56,980 nucleotides of DNA from Candidatus Baldrarchaeum yapensis (GCA_016840465.1 JAEOSH010000008.1:1-56980); one strand, 5' to 3'; counted from the first letter of the stretch, positions 44,619-53,969 are shown. Translations and numbers: made by a program. Notes: generated by a model from the letters alone, not told the origin.

Positions 44619-44942
44619 CAAATAAATCACAAATACTAGATTATAATCATTTTTGTCTCAATAAACAACCGATCAAATGTTCTAATAGCGAATATTATTA
44701 CGATCTATATTGGTCAGTATTGGAATGAAATGGCACTTATCATATACTCTCTCATTTACGAGCGATAATTGGGGACGGCTCGGTACGGACTTTTTTGTAG
44801 TGTCTACTCGCAAAATTTGAGACGCTCATCGGACATCGACCCCCGTTATAAGAGTGAATGGTTCCCCTCTGAGAACCTAGAAATCTTAAATACCGTTATG
44901 GGAAATGTTGATAATGGTATAACGACTTTTGCTGGTGGGTGA
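44619..44942. other. intergenic region with promoter
   Basis: About 320 bases. It is AT-rich with a CTTAAATA element at 44885-44892 and a ribosome site GGTGGGTGA directly before the next TTG start. No gene, RNA or repeat seen in the remainder. Confidence 0.4.
44885..44892 (+). promoter_or_regulatory. TATA-like box before beta-sandwich protein gene
   Basis: CTTAAATA with an A-rich upstream flank (TAGAAAT) as candidate BRE. It lies 51-58 bases before the TTG start at 44943, consistent with an archaeal promoter and a leader of around 25-30 bases. Confidence 0.5.
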
Positions 44943-46745
44943 TTGCAAGAAGGGGTGGAACGCTTGGAAGGAAAGAAGGTTATTGTGGACTTCAGCGAAA
45001 CCGAGGAAGTGGTTCTCGGCCCCGACTCCGAACTCGAAGAACTTAAGGTCACTGGTGCGGTCTCCGTGATCAATCCAAGTGAGAATTCGAGAATATGGAA
45101 TGCAAAGTTGCATTTGTCCAATGTACAAAATCTTGATATTCCCTCGGGAGAGTATACCGTGGGAGAGGTGGAGCCCGGAGGCAGATGGTCACGAGAATAT
45201 AAAGTCAACGTTTCTGAACCCGTTCTTCACGTTAAAGAGGTAATAGACACGTGGGCAAAGGAAGAAGGGGTAACGCATCAAGCTTTCTGCAGAGGAAAAG
45301 AAATGCCCGTATCAATCACGATAACCTTAAAGAATCAAACCGCAATGCCTGTTTTTAACGTCAGGCTCGAAAAGAAACTTCCTGACGGCTTTGAAGAGCC
45401 TGAAATAAAGGCAATGAAGGGTAATGTCACATATGAAGTGGATACTAGGAAGATCATCTGGGAAATTCCTCAGATGGATCCAGAAGCTGAACTCCTCATG
45501 CTGATTAATACTAAGACCCTTCGTGAAGATGGAAACCCCGTCGGAATGGGAGAAATAATTGTCACGTATGAGTTAAAGGGAAACTGTAGAGCAATAGCTG
45601 ATGCGCATCTCGAGTCCATCGGCAGAAGTATGACCATGATCAACATAGAGGAGAGCGAAAAGGGACCCGGCTTTTGGGAATGCGCGCTCCAGTTCCATAA
45701 TAGAAGCGACATGATATACCTTGTAAGGAAGGCCGTCGTGACAATGCAAGACCAGAAGATTGTGGAGGTTGAGCCAAACGCAGAAGTAGCACCAAATGAC
45801 AAGTGGATTCACAAGTTTACGGTTGAGGGATTAGAAAGTCCGAAACTCGATAAGGTTGTAGATTTCATAGTTGTTTATGATATACATAGAAGCCTGAAGG
45901 GTACAATAAGGAAGAAGGAAAAAGTATTACCAGTAGTTGATGTGAAATGCGAGAAGAGATTTGAGCCTCCAAGTGTACCTGCATACCAAGTGACACCATT
46001 AACCGCGATACTAATACTGGAAAATATAGGAAGTGCAGTGATAGATTCCGCCGAGTTTAGTGACCTGATACCCAAGCACTTCGTCCCACCACAACCTGAG
46101 GACATAAAGGTCGAGGTTGATGGAAGGTCGGTCGAAGATGGCATAGAGGTTCTGCTGGAACCCTCCGAGGTAACCGCAGAAACTGAGCACAAGATGCTTG
46201 TAAAAGTAACCGACCTAATCGACAGAGTTGGAGGTCTTAAACCTGGAGGTAAACTCGTAGTATCATACCAGTTTAGGGCAATGCGACCACTTCCGACGAT
46301 GGAATATCCAGCTCCCTTGAAAGTTACAGGTTATGCAAAGCCCGCAGGACCTGGCGCGGATGCTGAGACGCCAGAGGGAGAGCCTAAGATAGGGATAACA
46401 TACGTTAAGAGAAGATACACCTGCGGAAAGAGTTATGAACCCGGTGCAGCGGCCGGAGAGTTCATAATAACAATTTTGCTAAGCAATACGGGCGAAGTTC
46501 CGCTAGAGGATATAGAAGTTAAGGACGTCATACCAAGAGGATTCGAAGTTGTTGAGTGGACTCCTAAGACCGCTGAAGTCGAAACTAGAGAAGAGGAAGG
46601 AGTGCTTTACTTGGTGTGGAAGGTTCCACGCGTTCCTGCTGGGCAACAGGTAGAACTCGAATATAAGGTTAAGGGAACCGGTGAGTATGTCTCTAAGGAA
46701 CCTATAGTGACGATACATGGTGAACGACGGGTGGAAGAGACTTGA
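44943..46745 (+). CDS. large multi-domain beta-sandwich (DUF11-like) protein without signal peptide
   Basis: 600 residues made of four or five repeated Ig-like units resembling DUF11 (examples: VSITITLKNQTAMPVFNVRL, TAILILENIGSAVIDSAEF, FIITILLSNTGEVPLEDIEV). Such domains usually occur in surface proteins, yet there is no signal peptide, TM helix or anchor, so it is predicted to be cytoplasmic. Acidic overall. Start TTG 44943 with GGTGGGTGA immediately before. Its stop overlaps the start of the TIM-barrel gene (46742-46748), indicating coupling. Function unknown; a scaffold or adaptor role is a guess. Confidence 0.72.
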   Translation: MQEGVERLEGKKVIVDFSETEEVVLGPDSELEELKVTGAVSVINPSENSRIWNAKLHLSNVQNLDIPSGEYTVGEVEPGGRWSREYKVNVSEPVLHVKEVIDTWAKEEGVTHQAFCRGKEMPVSITITLKNQTAMPVFNVRLEKKLPDGFEEPEIKAMKGNVTYEVDTRKIIWEIPQMDPEAELLMLINTKTLREDGNPVGMGEIIVTYELKGNCRAIADAHLESIGRSMTMINIEESEKGPGFWECALQFHNRSDMIYLVRKAVVTMQDQKIVEVEPNAEVAPNDKWIHKFTVEGLESPKLDKVVDFIVVYDIHRSLKGTIRKKEKVLPVVDVKCEKRFEPPSVPAYQVTPLTAILILENIGSAVIDSAEFSDLIPKHFVPPQPEDIKVEVDGRSVEDGIEVLLEPSEVTAETEHKMLVKVTDLIDRVGGLKPGGKLVVSYQFRAMRPLPTMEYPAPLKVTGYAKPAGPGADAETPEGEPKIGITYVKRRYTCGKSYEPGAAAGEFIITILLSNTGEVPLEDIEVKDVIPRGFEVVEWTPKTAEVETREEEGVLYLVWKVPRVPAGQQVELEYKVKGTGEYVSKEPIVTIHGERRVEET

Positions 46746-47740
46746 TGGTGAATGTCAAGGAAATTATATACAAGGGACTAATACCGGTAATTTCTCCTAA
46801 AACTGCACCCTCCCCCCGATCATTTATTTACGAATACCGAGGTTTTCTCAAAGGGCTTGCGCTCATCGCAAGGAACGAAGAAGGTTTCTCGTACTTTCCC
46901 AGTAAAGTTGCACCCTCGGATAAGGAGAATGAAAATTTCATTCCAGAAGCCTCAGAGATCACATCAACTTTAGAAATACCGACATATTTTGTACTATATA
47001 CGCACTTTGATCCATTCATGTGGAAAAATTACAAAACTGTTCGCGCGAATAACGAAACTCCAGAAGGATTCATCTGTCCAATAAATAAGGAATATTTCGG
47101 ATATCTAATGAAACTAATAACCGAGTTGTGCGAATATAAACCCCATGGGGTAATACTCCATCTATTTGGCTTCATAAACGTAGAGTATTGTTTCTGTAGG
47201 GATTGCAGAGAGGCCCTCTCCAGGGATGAAAAAATACCCGCAGATATACCTTTCTCTGCGATTAAATCCGATAAAGAGATGTACGAGCGCTGGTTAAGGT
47301 GGAGATCCAATAATATCATGTCGATATTAAGCGAATTATCAAAGAACGTACACGAAAAGAACGTAAAGTTATATTTAGCGGTGGAAATAGACCCGTTCTT
47401 CGATTGGATAGGAGGTCTCTTTGAAAACTTTGGATACAGGATGGAAGAATTTATAGATGTGCTGGACGGGCTGATCCTCCATATTTCTCCGTGGGAGGGA
47501 TTAATACCCGAGGAGGGAACTGACGAGTACAACCAGCTAGTGAAGGCCATGGAGGAATTAGAGAGACTAAAAGCACGCGGCTTGGATATATCAATAATGT
47601 TCTGGCGACCGGATATGAGCGAGTTCAGTACAATTGTATCCTTAAAGGACAAATTTGGCATCGAAAATGTTTTCTTATCCACAGAATCTCCTACGCGCTA
47701 CGGACACTGGCGTGAAACGAAAATAGCGTACCGCCTCTAA
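46742..47740 (+). CDS. TIM-barrel glycoside hydrolase-like protein, unknown
   Basis: 332 residues (starts TTG 46742, ATG 46745 or GTG 46748; overlaps the preceding stop). Predicted TIM barrel with GVILHLFGFINVEYCFCRDC, resembling the strand and Cys pair seen in some uncharacterised glycosidase-like proteins, and LYLAVEIDPFFDWIGG with an acidic pair. LILHISPWEGL and VFLSTESPTRYGHW form the last strands. There is no signal peptide. A defined family is not recognised; substrate and activity cannot be given. Translational overlap with the large beta-sandwich protein suggests the pair acts together. Confidence 0.65.
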   Translation: MMVNVKEIIYKGLIPVISPKTAPSPRSFIYEYRGFLKGLALIARNEEGFSYFPSKVAPSDKENENFIPEASEITSTLEIPTYFVLYTHFDPFMWKNYKTVRANNETPEGFICPINKEYFGYLMKLITELCEYKPHGVILHLFGFINVEYCFCRDCREALSRDEKIPADIPFSAIKSDKEMYERWLRWRSNNIMSILSELSKNVHEKNVKLYLAVEIDPFFDWIGGLFENFGYRMEEFIDVLDGLILHISPWEGLIPEEGTDEYNQLVKAMEELERLKARGLDISIMFWRPDMSEFSTIVSLKDKFGIENVFLSTESPTRYGHWRETKIAYRL

Positions 47741-47754
47741 TTGTTATCAGCAAA

Positions 47755-47763
47755 CTTTAATTT
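47755..47763 (+). promoter_or_regulatory. TATA-like box of amidohydrolase gene
   Basis: CTTTAATTT, about 40 bases before ATG 47796, followed by GGTGAT at 47785-47790 as ribosome site. Confidence 0.45.
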
Positions 47764-47795
47764 TTTGATATTGCAAGAAATAGTGGTGATTCCAC

Positions 47796-48653
47796 ATGAA
47801 GATAATAGATACTCATTCTCAGTTATGGATCAAGGAGGCCATTGAAAGAACGCCTCTCGAAATGTTCGGACCATACGCGGATGTTTTCAAGGGCCTAAAG
47901 GATATAAAAACGGCCTTGGAGAAGTTCGCAAGCGCATTTACGGTCGAAACCATAATAAAAGACATGGATGCCGCGGGCGTCACGATGGCAGTGGTTGTCG
48001 GTATCGACGCAGAAACAACATACAATTACAAGATACCGAACGAGTTAGTTGCAGAAACGGTAAAGAAGTACCCCGATAGACTAATAGGATTTGCAGGGGT
48101 CGATCCTCGTAAGGGGCAAATCGCAGTACGTGAATTGGAACACGCAATACAAGATTTGGAACTTAAAGGTGTAAAACTTCTCCCACACTTGATGGAACTC
48201 TTCCCAAATGACCCCATATGTTACCCAATTTACGAGAAAGCAGAAGAGCTAGGGGTTCCGGTACTGTTCCATACGGGCAATCAATTTCACCGGGGAACCA
48301 GGCTAAAATATTGTAGGCCGTTATATCTCGACGACGTGGCGGTTGACTTCCCTAAACTGAAAATAATCATAGCGCACTTTGGATGGCCATGGACGGAGGA
48401 AACCCTAGCGCTAGCGTTAAGACACCCCAATGTATACTTTAATATCGCTGGTTGGGCCCCTAAGTATCTCCCGGAGGTTTTACTGAGGTACATGGATGGA
48501 CCTTTGAAGAACAAGGCCCTGTTTGGAACGGATTATCCACTTCTCCCGCGAAAAAGAGTCGTGAGCGAATTTATGGCATTACCACTAAAAGAGGAGACAA
48601 AGCGTAAAGTGCTGTACGAAAACCCAAGGAAGGTACTTGATCTCGACATCTAA
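47796..48653 (+). CDS. amidohydrolase-family metal-dependent hydrolase (COG2159-like)
   Basis: 285 residues. The TIM barrel has VLFHTGN, IIAHFGWPW and FGTDYP, corresponding to the later metal-binding and catalytic strands. The first-strand motif reads IDTHSQLW: the second histidine of the usual HxH is glutamine (Gln 9, codon 47820-47822). That would weaken the metal centre, although related one-metal enzymes can work with altered ligands. The likely reaction is decarboxylation or hydrolysis of a small cyclic or aromatic compound; no substrate can be assigned. ATG 47796 has GGTGAT upstream. Its stop is directly adjacent to the stop of the opposite-strand coiled-coil gene. Confidence 0.85.
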   Translation: MKIIDTHSQLWIKEAIERTPLEMFGPYADVFKGLKDIKTALEKFASAFTVETIIKDMDAAGVTMAVVVGIDAETTYNYKIPNELVAETVKKYPDRLIGFAGVDPRKGQIAVRELEHAIQDLELKGVKLLPHLMELFPNDPICYPIYEKAEELGVPVLFHTGNQFHRGTRLKYCRPLYLDDVAVDFPKLKIIIAHFGWPWTEETLALALRHPNVYFNIAGWAPKYLPEVLLRYMDGPLKNKALFGTDYPLLPRKRVVSEFMALPLKEETKRKVLYENPRKVLDLDI

Positions 48654-49115
48654 CTATTCTTCTTCATCCAGTAACTCCTTCAATGTCACCCTCCTAGCCT
48701 CGAGTTCAACTTTCCTCTTTTCATATTCCTCATTCGTTATCTCGCCCGACTTGTGCCTCTCCTCTAGATCGCTTAATTCCCTCTCTATCATTTTAAGCTC
48801 CGCCACCAACTCGTTTGCAATTATCTCCTCCTCTCCTAATGTTGCCTCCTTTGAAGACTCTGCCATCGAAGATGTTTCTGCAAACCCGCCCTCTCCTGTC
48901 TCTTCAGGCCTCTCACCAACTCCCTCCTCAACGGTACTGCCCAAGTATGATGGGATTATCGAAGTTAACAGAGAGTATATCCTGTTAACCCTATTTTCGA
49001 GATCCTCTATTCGCTTTAAAAGAGAACCGACATCGACTCCGCTTATTTTCTGGACTGCTTCTTTAATCTTCCTCTCTATTATTGATTCGAGCACTCTCAC
49101 CAATTCTTCTCCCAT
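48654..49115 (-). CDS. coiled-coil protein with SHOCT-like C-terminus
   Basis: 153 residues. N-terminal helix (ELVRVLESIIERKIKEAVQKI) and coiled coil (LLKRIEDLENRVNRIYSLL), a Glu/Ser/Gly-rich linker, then a C-terminal helical hairpin with LEERHKSGEITNEEYEKRK, the pattern of SHOCT-like oligomerisation motifs. No enzymatic residues. Probably an oligomeric scaffold. The stop abuts the amidohydrolase stop on the other strand. Confidence 0.7.
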   Translation of the reverse strand: MGEELVRVLESIIERKIKEAVQKISGVDVGSLLKRIEDLENRVNRIYSLLTSIIPSYLGSTVEEGVGERPEETGEGGFAETSSMAESSKEATLGEEEIIANELVAELKMIERELSDLEERHKSGEITNEEYEKRKVELEARRVTLKELLDEEE

Positions 49116-49297
49116 TTTATCCCACCAACTATCCCCAATGATACACTGTTAATAATGTGTAACTATGGCATCTCTATTGCCGGAGTATCTTATTAATATT
49201 CTCCAAACAATGTAATGTGACGTGATGTTATTACGAATAGCGGAGCGGTACTTGCGATTTGATGCAAATACAAAATTTCACATGTTGAGGGAGCACC

Positions 49298-50485
49298 ATG
49301 CCCCCTCGGGACAGAAAAATTGCCCTCATAGGGAAGGACGTAATAACACCGTTCAAGAGAATAAGAAACGGAATGGTAATCATCGACGGTGAGAGAATAT
49401 CATATGTGGGTCCAGTAATCGACATTCCATCAACGGAAAAAATAGAGGTGATAGATGCCAGCAAATATCATATTGTTCCCGGTTTTATCGATATACACGC
49501 CCATGGAGCACTTGGATGTAACGTCATGGATGCGTCCATAGAATCTCTGAGAAAGATCTCGGAACACTTTGCAAGACATGGTGTAACGGCGTTTCTAGCA
49601 ACCACGTTTACCGCACCTCATGAAAGACTCCTCTCCGTGGTAAAGAGTGTGCATATGTCGGTGAACAGCGTTACCTCGGGCGCTGAGATACTGGGGATAC
49701 ACCTCGAGGGGCCATGGCTGAATAAGGAAAAGGCGGGGTCGCAACCATCGCGCTGGCTAAGACTTCCCTCAAAGGAAGAATTCCTAGAACTGTACAAAGC
49801 GAGTAACGGAATAATAAGGATGGTGACAATCGCTCCAGAGTTAAAGGGCGCCATTGAAGTGATAGAGATTGCGAGAAAAATGGGAGTCGTGCCATCAGCA
49901 GGCCACACACTCGCTACGTTTGAATGCATGATTGCAGCCCAAAAGGCAGGATTATCCCATATCACGCACATGTTCAATGCAATGGGAGCATTTCATCACA
50001 GATCTCCCGGCCCTGTGGGCGCGGGACTCATCATTGATGATCTTACCGCTGATGTAATAGTGGATGGTGTACATGTACATCCATCGGTAGTAAAATTACT
50101 AATTCGGGTAAAAGGGGTGGATAAAATATGTCTGATCACCGATTCGACATCATTCAGCGGTTTAAAGCCAGGAGAGTATAAGATATTTGGCGATACGAAG
50201 GTGATTGTAGAAAGGGGTGCATGTTGGCTACCAAACGGGAGACTATTCGGAAGTGTACTGACAATGGATGATGCGGTTAGAAATGTCATCAAGTTCGCGG
50301 GAATACCGCTAGAGGATGCAATTAGAATGGCATCTTACAATCCAGCACGGATCCTGAATATGAGTCAGGAAATGGGATCGCTGACCGTTGGAAAAGTCGC
50401 AAACATCACCATCATAGATAATAACATCTGTGTGAAGTTGACAATTGTCCGAGGCAACATCGTCTTTAGAAGCGACTCAATATAA
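49298..50485 (+). CDS. nagA: N-acetylglucosamine-6-phosphate deacetylase
   Basis: 395 residues, full length. GFIDIHAHGALG has the HxH metal ligands, GIHLEGPW the glutamate, AGHT and ITHMFNAMG the later histidines, and LITDST the catalytic aspartate. It removes acetate from GlcNAc-6-phosphate (or GalNAc-6-phosphate) in amino-sugar recycling. No nagB or sugar kinase is next to it in the window. ATG 49298 has GAGGGAG upstream. Confidently assigned by motif set. Confidence 0.93.
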   Translation: MPPRDRKIALIGKDVITPFKRIRNGMVIIDGERISYVGPVIDIPSTEKIEVIDASKYHIVPGFIDIHAHGALGCNVMDASIESLRKISEHFARHGVTAFLATTFTAPHERLLSVVKSVHMSVNSVTSGAEILGIHLEGPWLNKEKAGSQPSRWLRLPSKEEFLELYKASNGIIRMVTIAPELKGAIEVIEIARKMGVVPSAGHTLATFECMIAAQKAGLSHITHMFNAMGAFHHRSPGPVGAGLIIDDLTADVIVDGVHVHPSVVKLLIRVKGVDKICLITDSTSFSGLKPGEYKIFGDTKVIVERGACWLPNGRLFGSVLTMDDAVRNVIKFAGIPLEDAIRMASYNPARILNMSQEMGSLTVGKVANITIIDNNICVKLTIVRGNIVFRSDSI

Positions 50486-50596
50486 CACCAGATGGAATAT
50501 ATGGAACATGTTTTCTCTCAGAAGCATCGTCTATCAACAATAATGTCGCACTTTGCATAGGTCTCCGATATTTTATCGCATTAAAATTACTCGAAA

Positions 50597-52000
50597 ATGG
50601 CGGAAAGAGATAGCTTTATTTATAGAATCGAGGAGAGAGAGGTCACATATACAGAACCGAAGGTGCAATTGTTGAGTACGAAAAGTGATATCGAAAAAAT
50701 CGGGATAGCGTTGCTATTTGCTATTTCTATAATAGTTCTCATCGCAGTAACACCGACATCAATGGCGGCATACCAATCAGTAAGTATCGGCGTATCCAAG
50801 GGCGATATATGGTCCGTTACTTGTAGAGAATTTTTCGAGGAAGGAAATTGGACCTATACGTACACATATTCGGTTCTTAACGTGAACGCCACCTCCGTAT
50901 GGCTTAACGTAAGCTACAAGTACGAACAAGAGGGCGAGGCAGGCTATTACGATAAGGTGTATAACTTCTCGGAGATCGGGTATCTGTTGGAATGGAGTCT
51001 ACTAGAGGGGGAACCACTACCTCTCCTTCCAATCAACTGGTCTCTTGTGAATGAAACTTTAGAGAGCCTGATTGGTAATTTCGAGGAGCAGAACATAACC
51101 ATTAACATGTACGAAACGAAAGAACTTCTGGGAGACAAGTACGTGACGGAAATATTGTTTGAAATGCACAAAAATGCAACGAACGAAATTGTCCATGCGG
51201 TTATGAAGTACAGTAAACACACCGGGATTATCCTAAACTTTCAGAAAACCGCCAGTTATCTGCACGATGATACTTGGTACAACTACACAATCATATGGTC
51301 ATTAAACCCCGATCTGACAACGATCCATTTCTGGGACTTTAAGTATGTAGAAAGTGTTAAGACAAGTACGGCTGTCGCGACCACCACTGGAAGCATAGCA
51401 GGTGCAGTAGCAGGGATAGCGTCGGTAGCCGTATCATCATTATCAAGCACAGTGGCTGCTACACCATCCGCGGTTGCTACACCATCGATTCCAGTCACTA
51501 GCAGTGAAACTGCAGGATATGGCGAGCGCAAACCATCGTTACGCTATCTGAAATACCTATCGAAGTTGCGGAAGCTAATAAGGAGAAAGAAGAAGACGGA
51601 AATAAAACCGCCGACAAATTCTATTCCATTTACGATTTTATGTGCCGCGATGGGGGCATTAGCTGGTGGGGCATCCATCTTGCTGGTTCCTAGCACAGTA
51701 TTTGGCACCGTCCCCCTAATTTCAATAATAAGCGCATCAGCGGGATTTGCGCTGGCGGGCGCTGGTATAAGTTTGTTTGTCAGAAGATATGTTTTCTTCA
51801 AGCGAAAGTCATTGCTGTTATCGAAGAGAGAAAAGATAATGTTACTATCGATATTAATCGGAGGAATCTATGGCGCAACGGCGTGCCCGTTATCATTGTT
51901 ATCAATATTACAAGCGGCGGTGCCCGTTATCATTCCAATAACGGCACCACTGGCACTGATAGTTCCCTACACGTACATATCGCTACAGGAAATCCGCTAA
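50597..52000 (+). CDS. membrane protein with sequon-rich extracytoplasmic domain
   Basis: 467 residues. A TM helix at about residues 34-55 precedes an extracytoplasmic domain (60-255) with at least nine N-x-S/T sequons (NWT, NAT, NVS, NFS, NWS, NET, NIT, NAT, NYT), typical of archaeal N-glycosylated surfaces. A Ser/Thr/Ala-rich stretch (260-305), a basic stretch (RKLIRRKKKT), and three or four C-terminal TM helices follow. No family recognised. The start ATG 50597 lacks a visible ribosome site; ATTAAAATT about 20 bases upstream could be a TATA element giving a leaderless transcript. Confidence 0.72.
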   Translation: MAERDSFIYRIEEREVTYTEPKVQLLSTKSDIEKIGIALLFAISIIVLIAVTPTSMAAYQSVSIGVSKGDIWSVTCREFFEEGNWTYTYTYSVLNVNATSVWLNVSYKYEQEGEAGYYDKVYNFSEIGYLLEWSLLEGEPLPLLPINWSLVNETLESLIGNFEEQNITINMYETKELLGDKYVTEILFEMHKNATNEIVHAVMKYSKHTGIILNFQKTASYLHDDTWYNYTIIWSLNPDLTTIHFWDFKYVESVKTSTAVATTTGSIAGAVAGIASVAVSSLSSTVAATPSAVATPSIPVTSSETAGYGERKPSLRYLKYLSKLRKLIRRKKKTEIKPPTNSIPFTILCAAMGALAGGASILLVPSTVFGTVPLISIISASAGFALAGAGISLFVRRYVFFKRKSLLLSKREKIMLLSILIGGIYGATACPLSLLSILQAAVPVIIPITAPLALIVPYTYISLQEIR

Positions 52001-52088
52001 CTAGAATCCGCACAACTTAATACTCCCTTCCTATTTTTTGTATATCAGAAGCATTATTGCCAAATATGAAGAGTTCTAAGGTGATCTG

Positions 52089-52844
52089 ATGAAAATAATC
52101 GTATGTGGAAAAGGTGGATCGGGCAAAAGCACGGTGGTTGCGCTCCTTGCAAAGGCGTTTGAAAGGTTAGGCAGGCGAGTTATCGTAATGGACTGCGATG
52201 AGTCAAATCCCGGGCTCTATAGATATCTTGGAGTAAAGCAACCCAAGGAGTTGATAGAGTTTCTCGGTGGGAGAAAAGCTGCACTGGAAAAATTAAATAA
52301 GGGATCCGGGCCCACCTTCTTGCACAAAGAATTCTTCACGGAAGAACTGCCACGAGAGTGTATCGAGAAAAAGGGGAACATATTTTTGATAACAATCGGA
52401 AAAATCCACGACTTCGGTCAGGGATGCGCGTGTCCCATGGGCGCGGTCTCTAGGAAACTGATTAAGAACATTAAACTTAAAGATAATGAGATCCTGCTTG
52501 CTGATACCGATGCCGGAGTCGAGCATTTCGGTAGGGGAGTCGAAGAAGGGTGCGACATCATACTTTTCGTCATAGATCCGTCCATGGATTCACTCATTCT
52601 GGCGCAAAAGGTCGATGAAATATGCCGCCGTTTGGAAAAGAGGCTATTTTATGTTATCAACAGAGCGAATGAAAAAATAGCAAGGATAATTTTAGAGAAA
52701 ATGAAAAATAAAAACGTACTCGCTATACTACCCGAGAAAGAAGAAATTCTGATAGCAGGTCTGCACGGAGAAGAACTCAAGTTGAAATATCTCGAAGAGA
52801 TAATTGATATTGCAGACAAACTCCTGAAACTCATCCATCACTAA
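52089..52844 (+). CDS. cooC: CooC-like nickel-insertion ATPase (MinD/NifH family)
   Basis: 251 residues. The deviant Walker A GKGGSGKST opens the protein; VMDCDESNPGLYRYLG, the CxC motif in GQGCACPMGAVS and ADTDAGVEHFGRGVEEGCD are typical of CooC-type maturation ATPases for CO dehydrogenase. It would load nickel into an Fe-S enzyme using ATP. No CODH gene is in the window. The start is ATG 52089, with AAGGTGAT six bases upstream. The radical-SAM gene follows after about 90 bases. Confidence 0.88.
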   Translation: MKIIVCGKGGSGKSTVVALLAKAFERLGRRVIVMDCDESNPGLYRYLGVKQPKELIEFLGGRKAALEKLNKGSGPTFLHKEFFTEELPRECIEKKGNIFLITIGKIHDFGQGCACPMGAVSRKLIKNIKLKDNEILLADTDAGVEHFGRGVEEGCDIILFVIDPSMDSLILAQKVDEICRRLEKRLFYVINRANEKIARIILEKMKNKNVLAILPEKEEILIAGLHGEELKLKYLEEIIDIADKLLKLIHH

Positions 52845-52934
52845 TGAGATTAGCGGATCGTAAAGTCTAAAAACGTTGTGCCTAATGCCCGATGGAATAA
52901 AACCTCACAGCCGTTAGACGGAGGTGGGGGTCTT

Positions 52935-53969
52935 ATGGGCTGTAAGATGGTAGAACAGGGATTTGAACGTGGGGCTTGTGAAACGTTAATGCCCGATGGA
53001 TCCTTACTTCCCGCATGTAAAGCGACTCTGAAAAAAGAGGGAAACATGTGGTATAGGTTGGTAGAAGCGGCGCATCTGAGCAGGCCTGAGCATTATTTTA
53101 GTATCTACATGAGCGGATGCAATCATCATTGTCTCAAGTGCCATTCTGCCGAGTTTACAAAAAGATATAGCGGCACGTGGATGTCCACTGAGGAAATAGC
53201 ACTTCTCGTTGCTGAATACCAAGAGCAAGTCACGGTATACGAGCCGCGTGAAAGGGCAACTATGTGGCATGCGACCGATTTATGCCACTGCTGTGGAATG
53301 TGTGTCATCGAAGGGAGAAGAGGACCCCTATGTCCTGGAGTCCTGAGCCCCGATCAGGTGATTCTGAGTCCGCAGGGTTATGGACCTGCAAGGAACATTT
53401 GCGCCTTCACTGGCGGTGATCTTGCATGTCAAGTGGAGTTTTACGCTCAATTGACCGAGATGATAAAAGATCACTGTAAAAACATGTGGGTATTATTTGA
53501 GACGAATGGATACGGTCTTACACCGCAAAATCTAGATGTGCTGAAAAGCGCTGGTGTCGATGCGTTTTGGCTTGATATCAAGGCATATAGCGAGGAAGTA
53601 TACAGGAAACTATGTGGAACATCTAACAAAACAGTCTTACAATCACCCGCTGAGATACTGGATAGAGGATTCGTTCTCGAGGTTCTCAGCCTTTACATAC
53701 CCGGCTGGGTCGAGATTGCGGAACTCGAAAAAATAGCACATCACCTAGCTGAGATCGATCCCAAGATTCCTTTCACATTGCTTGCATTCTTTCCTGCATA
53801 TAAACTAAAAAACGTGAGGCCACCTACGCTCTACGAGATGTTAACTGCATACTTTACGGTAACTAGGTATTTAAAGAACGTCAAAATTGGGAATTGCCAC
53901 GTCTTCGCTCGGACGGAGAAAGATTGGGAGATACTGATATCCGCAGTTGGAAAAAATGCAATAGGCTGA
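52935..53969 (+). CDS. radical SAM enzyme, PflA-like, with extra cysteine cluster
   Basis: About 344 residues. The radical-SAM motif CNHHCLKC follows YFSIYMSG, and ICAFTGGDLACQ and VLFETNGYG match later strands of pyruvate formate-lyase-activating-type enzymes. An insert, CHCCGMC ... GPLCPG, gives additional cysteines for a second cluster, and the N-terminal GCKMVEQGFERGAC adds two more. ATG 52935 is supported by GGAGGTGGGGG; the frame extends to 52878 but without a ribosome site. Substrate unknown; proximity to CooC suggests maturation of a metalloenzyme. Confidence 0.82.
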   Translation: MGCKMVEQGFERGACETLMPDGSLLPACKATLKKEGNMWYRLVEAAHLSRPEHYFSIYMSGCNHHCLKCHSAEFTKRYSGTWMSTEEIALLVAEYQEQVTVYEPRERATMWHATDLCHCCGMCVIEGRRGPLCPGVLSPDQVILSPQGYGPARNICAFTGGDLACQVEFYAQLTEMIKDHCKNMWVLFETNGYGLTPQNLDVLKSAGVDAFWLDIKAYSEEVYRKLCGTSNKTVLQSPAEILDRGFVLEVLSLYIPGWVEIAELEKIAHHLAEIDPKIPFTLLAFFPAYKLKNVRPPTLYEMLTAYFTVTRYLKNVKIGNCHVFARTEKDWEILISAVGKNAIG

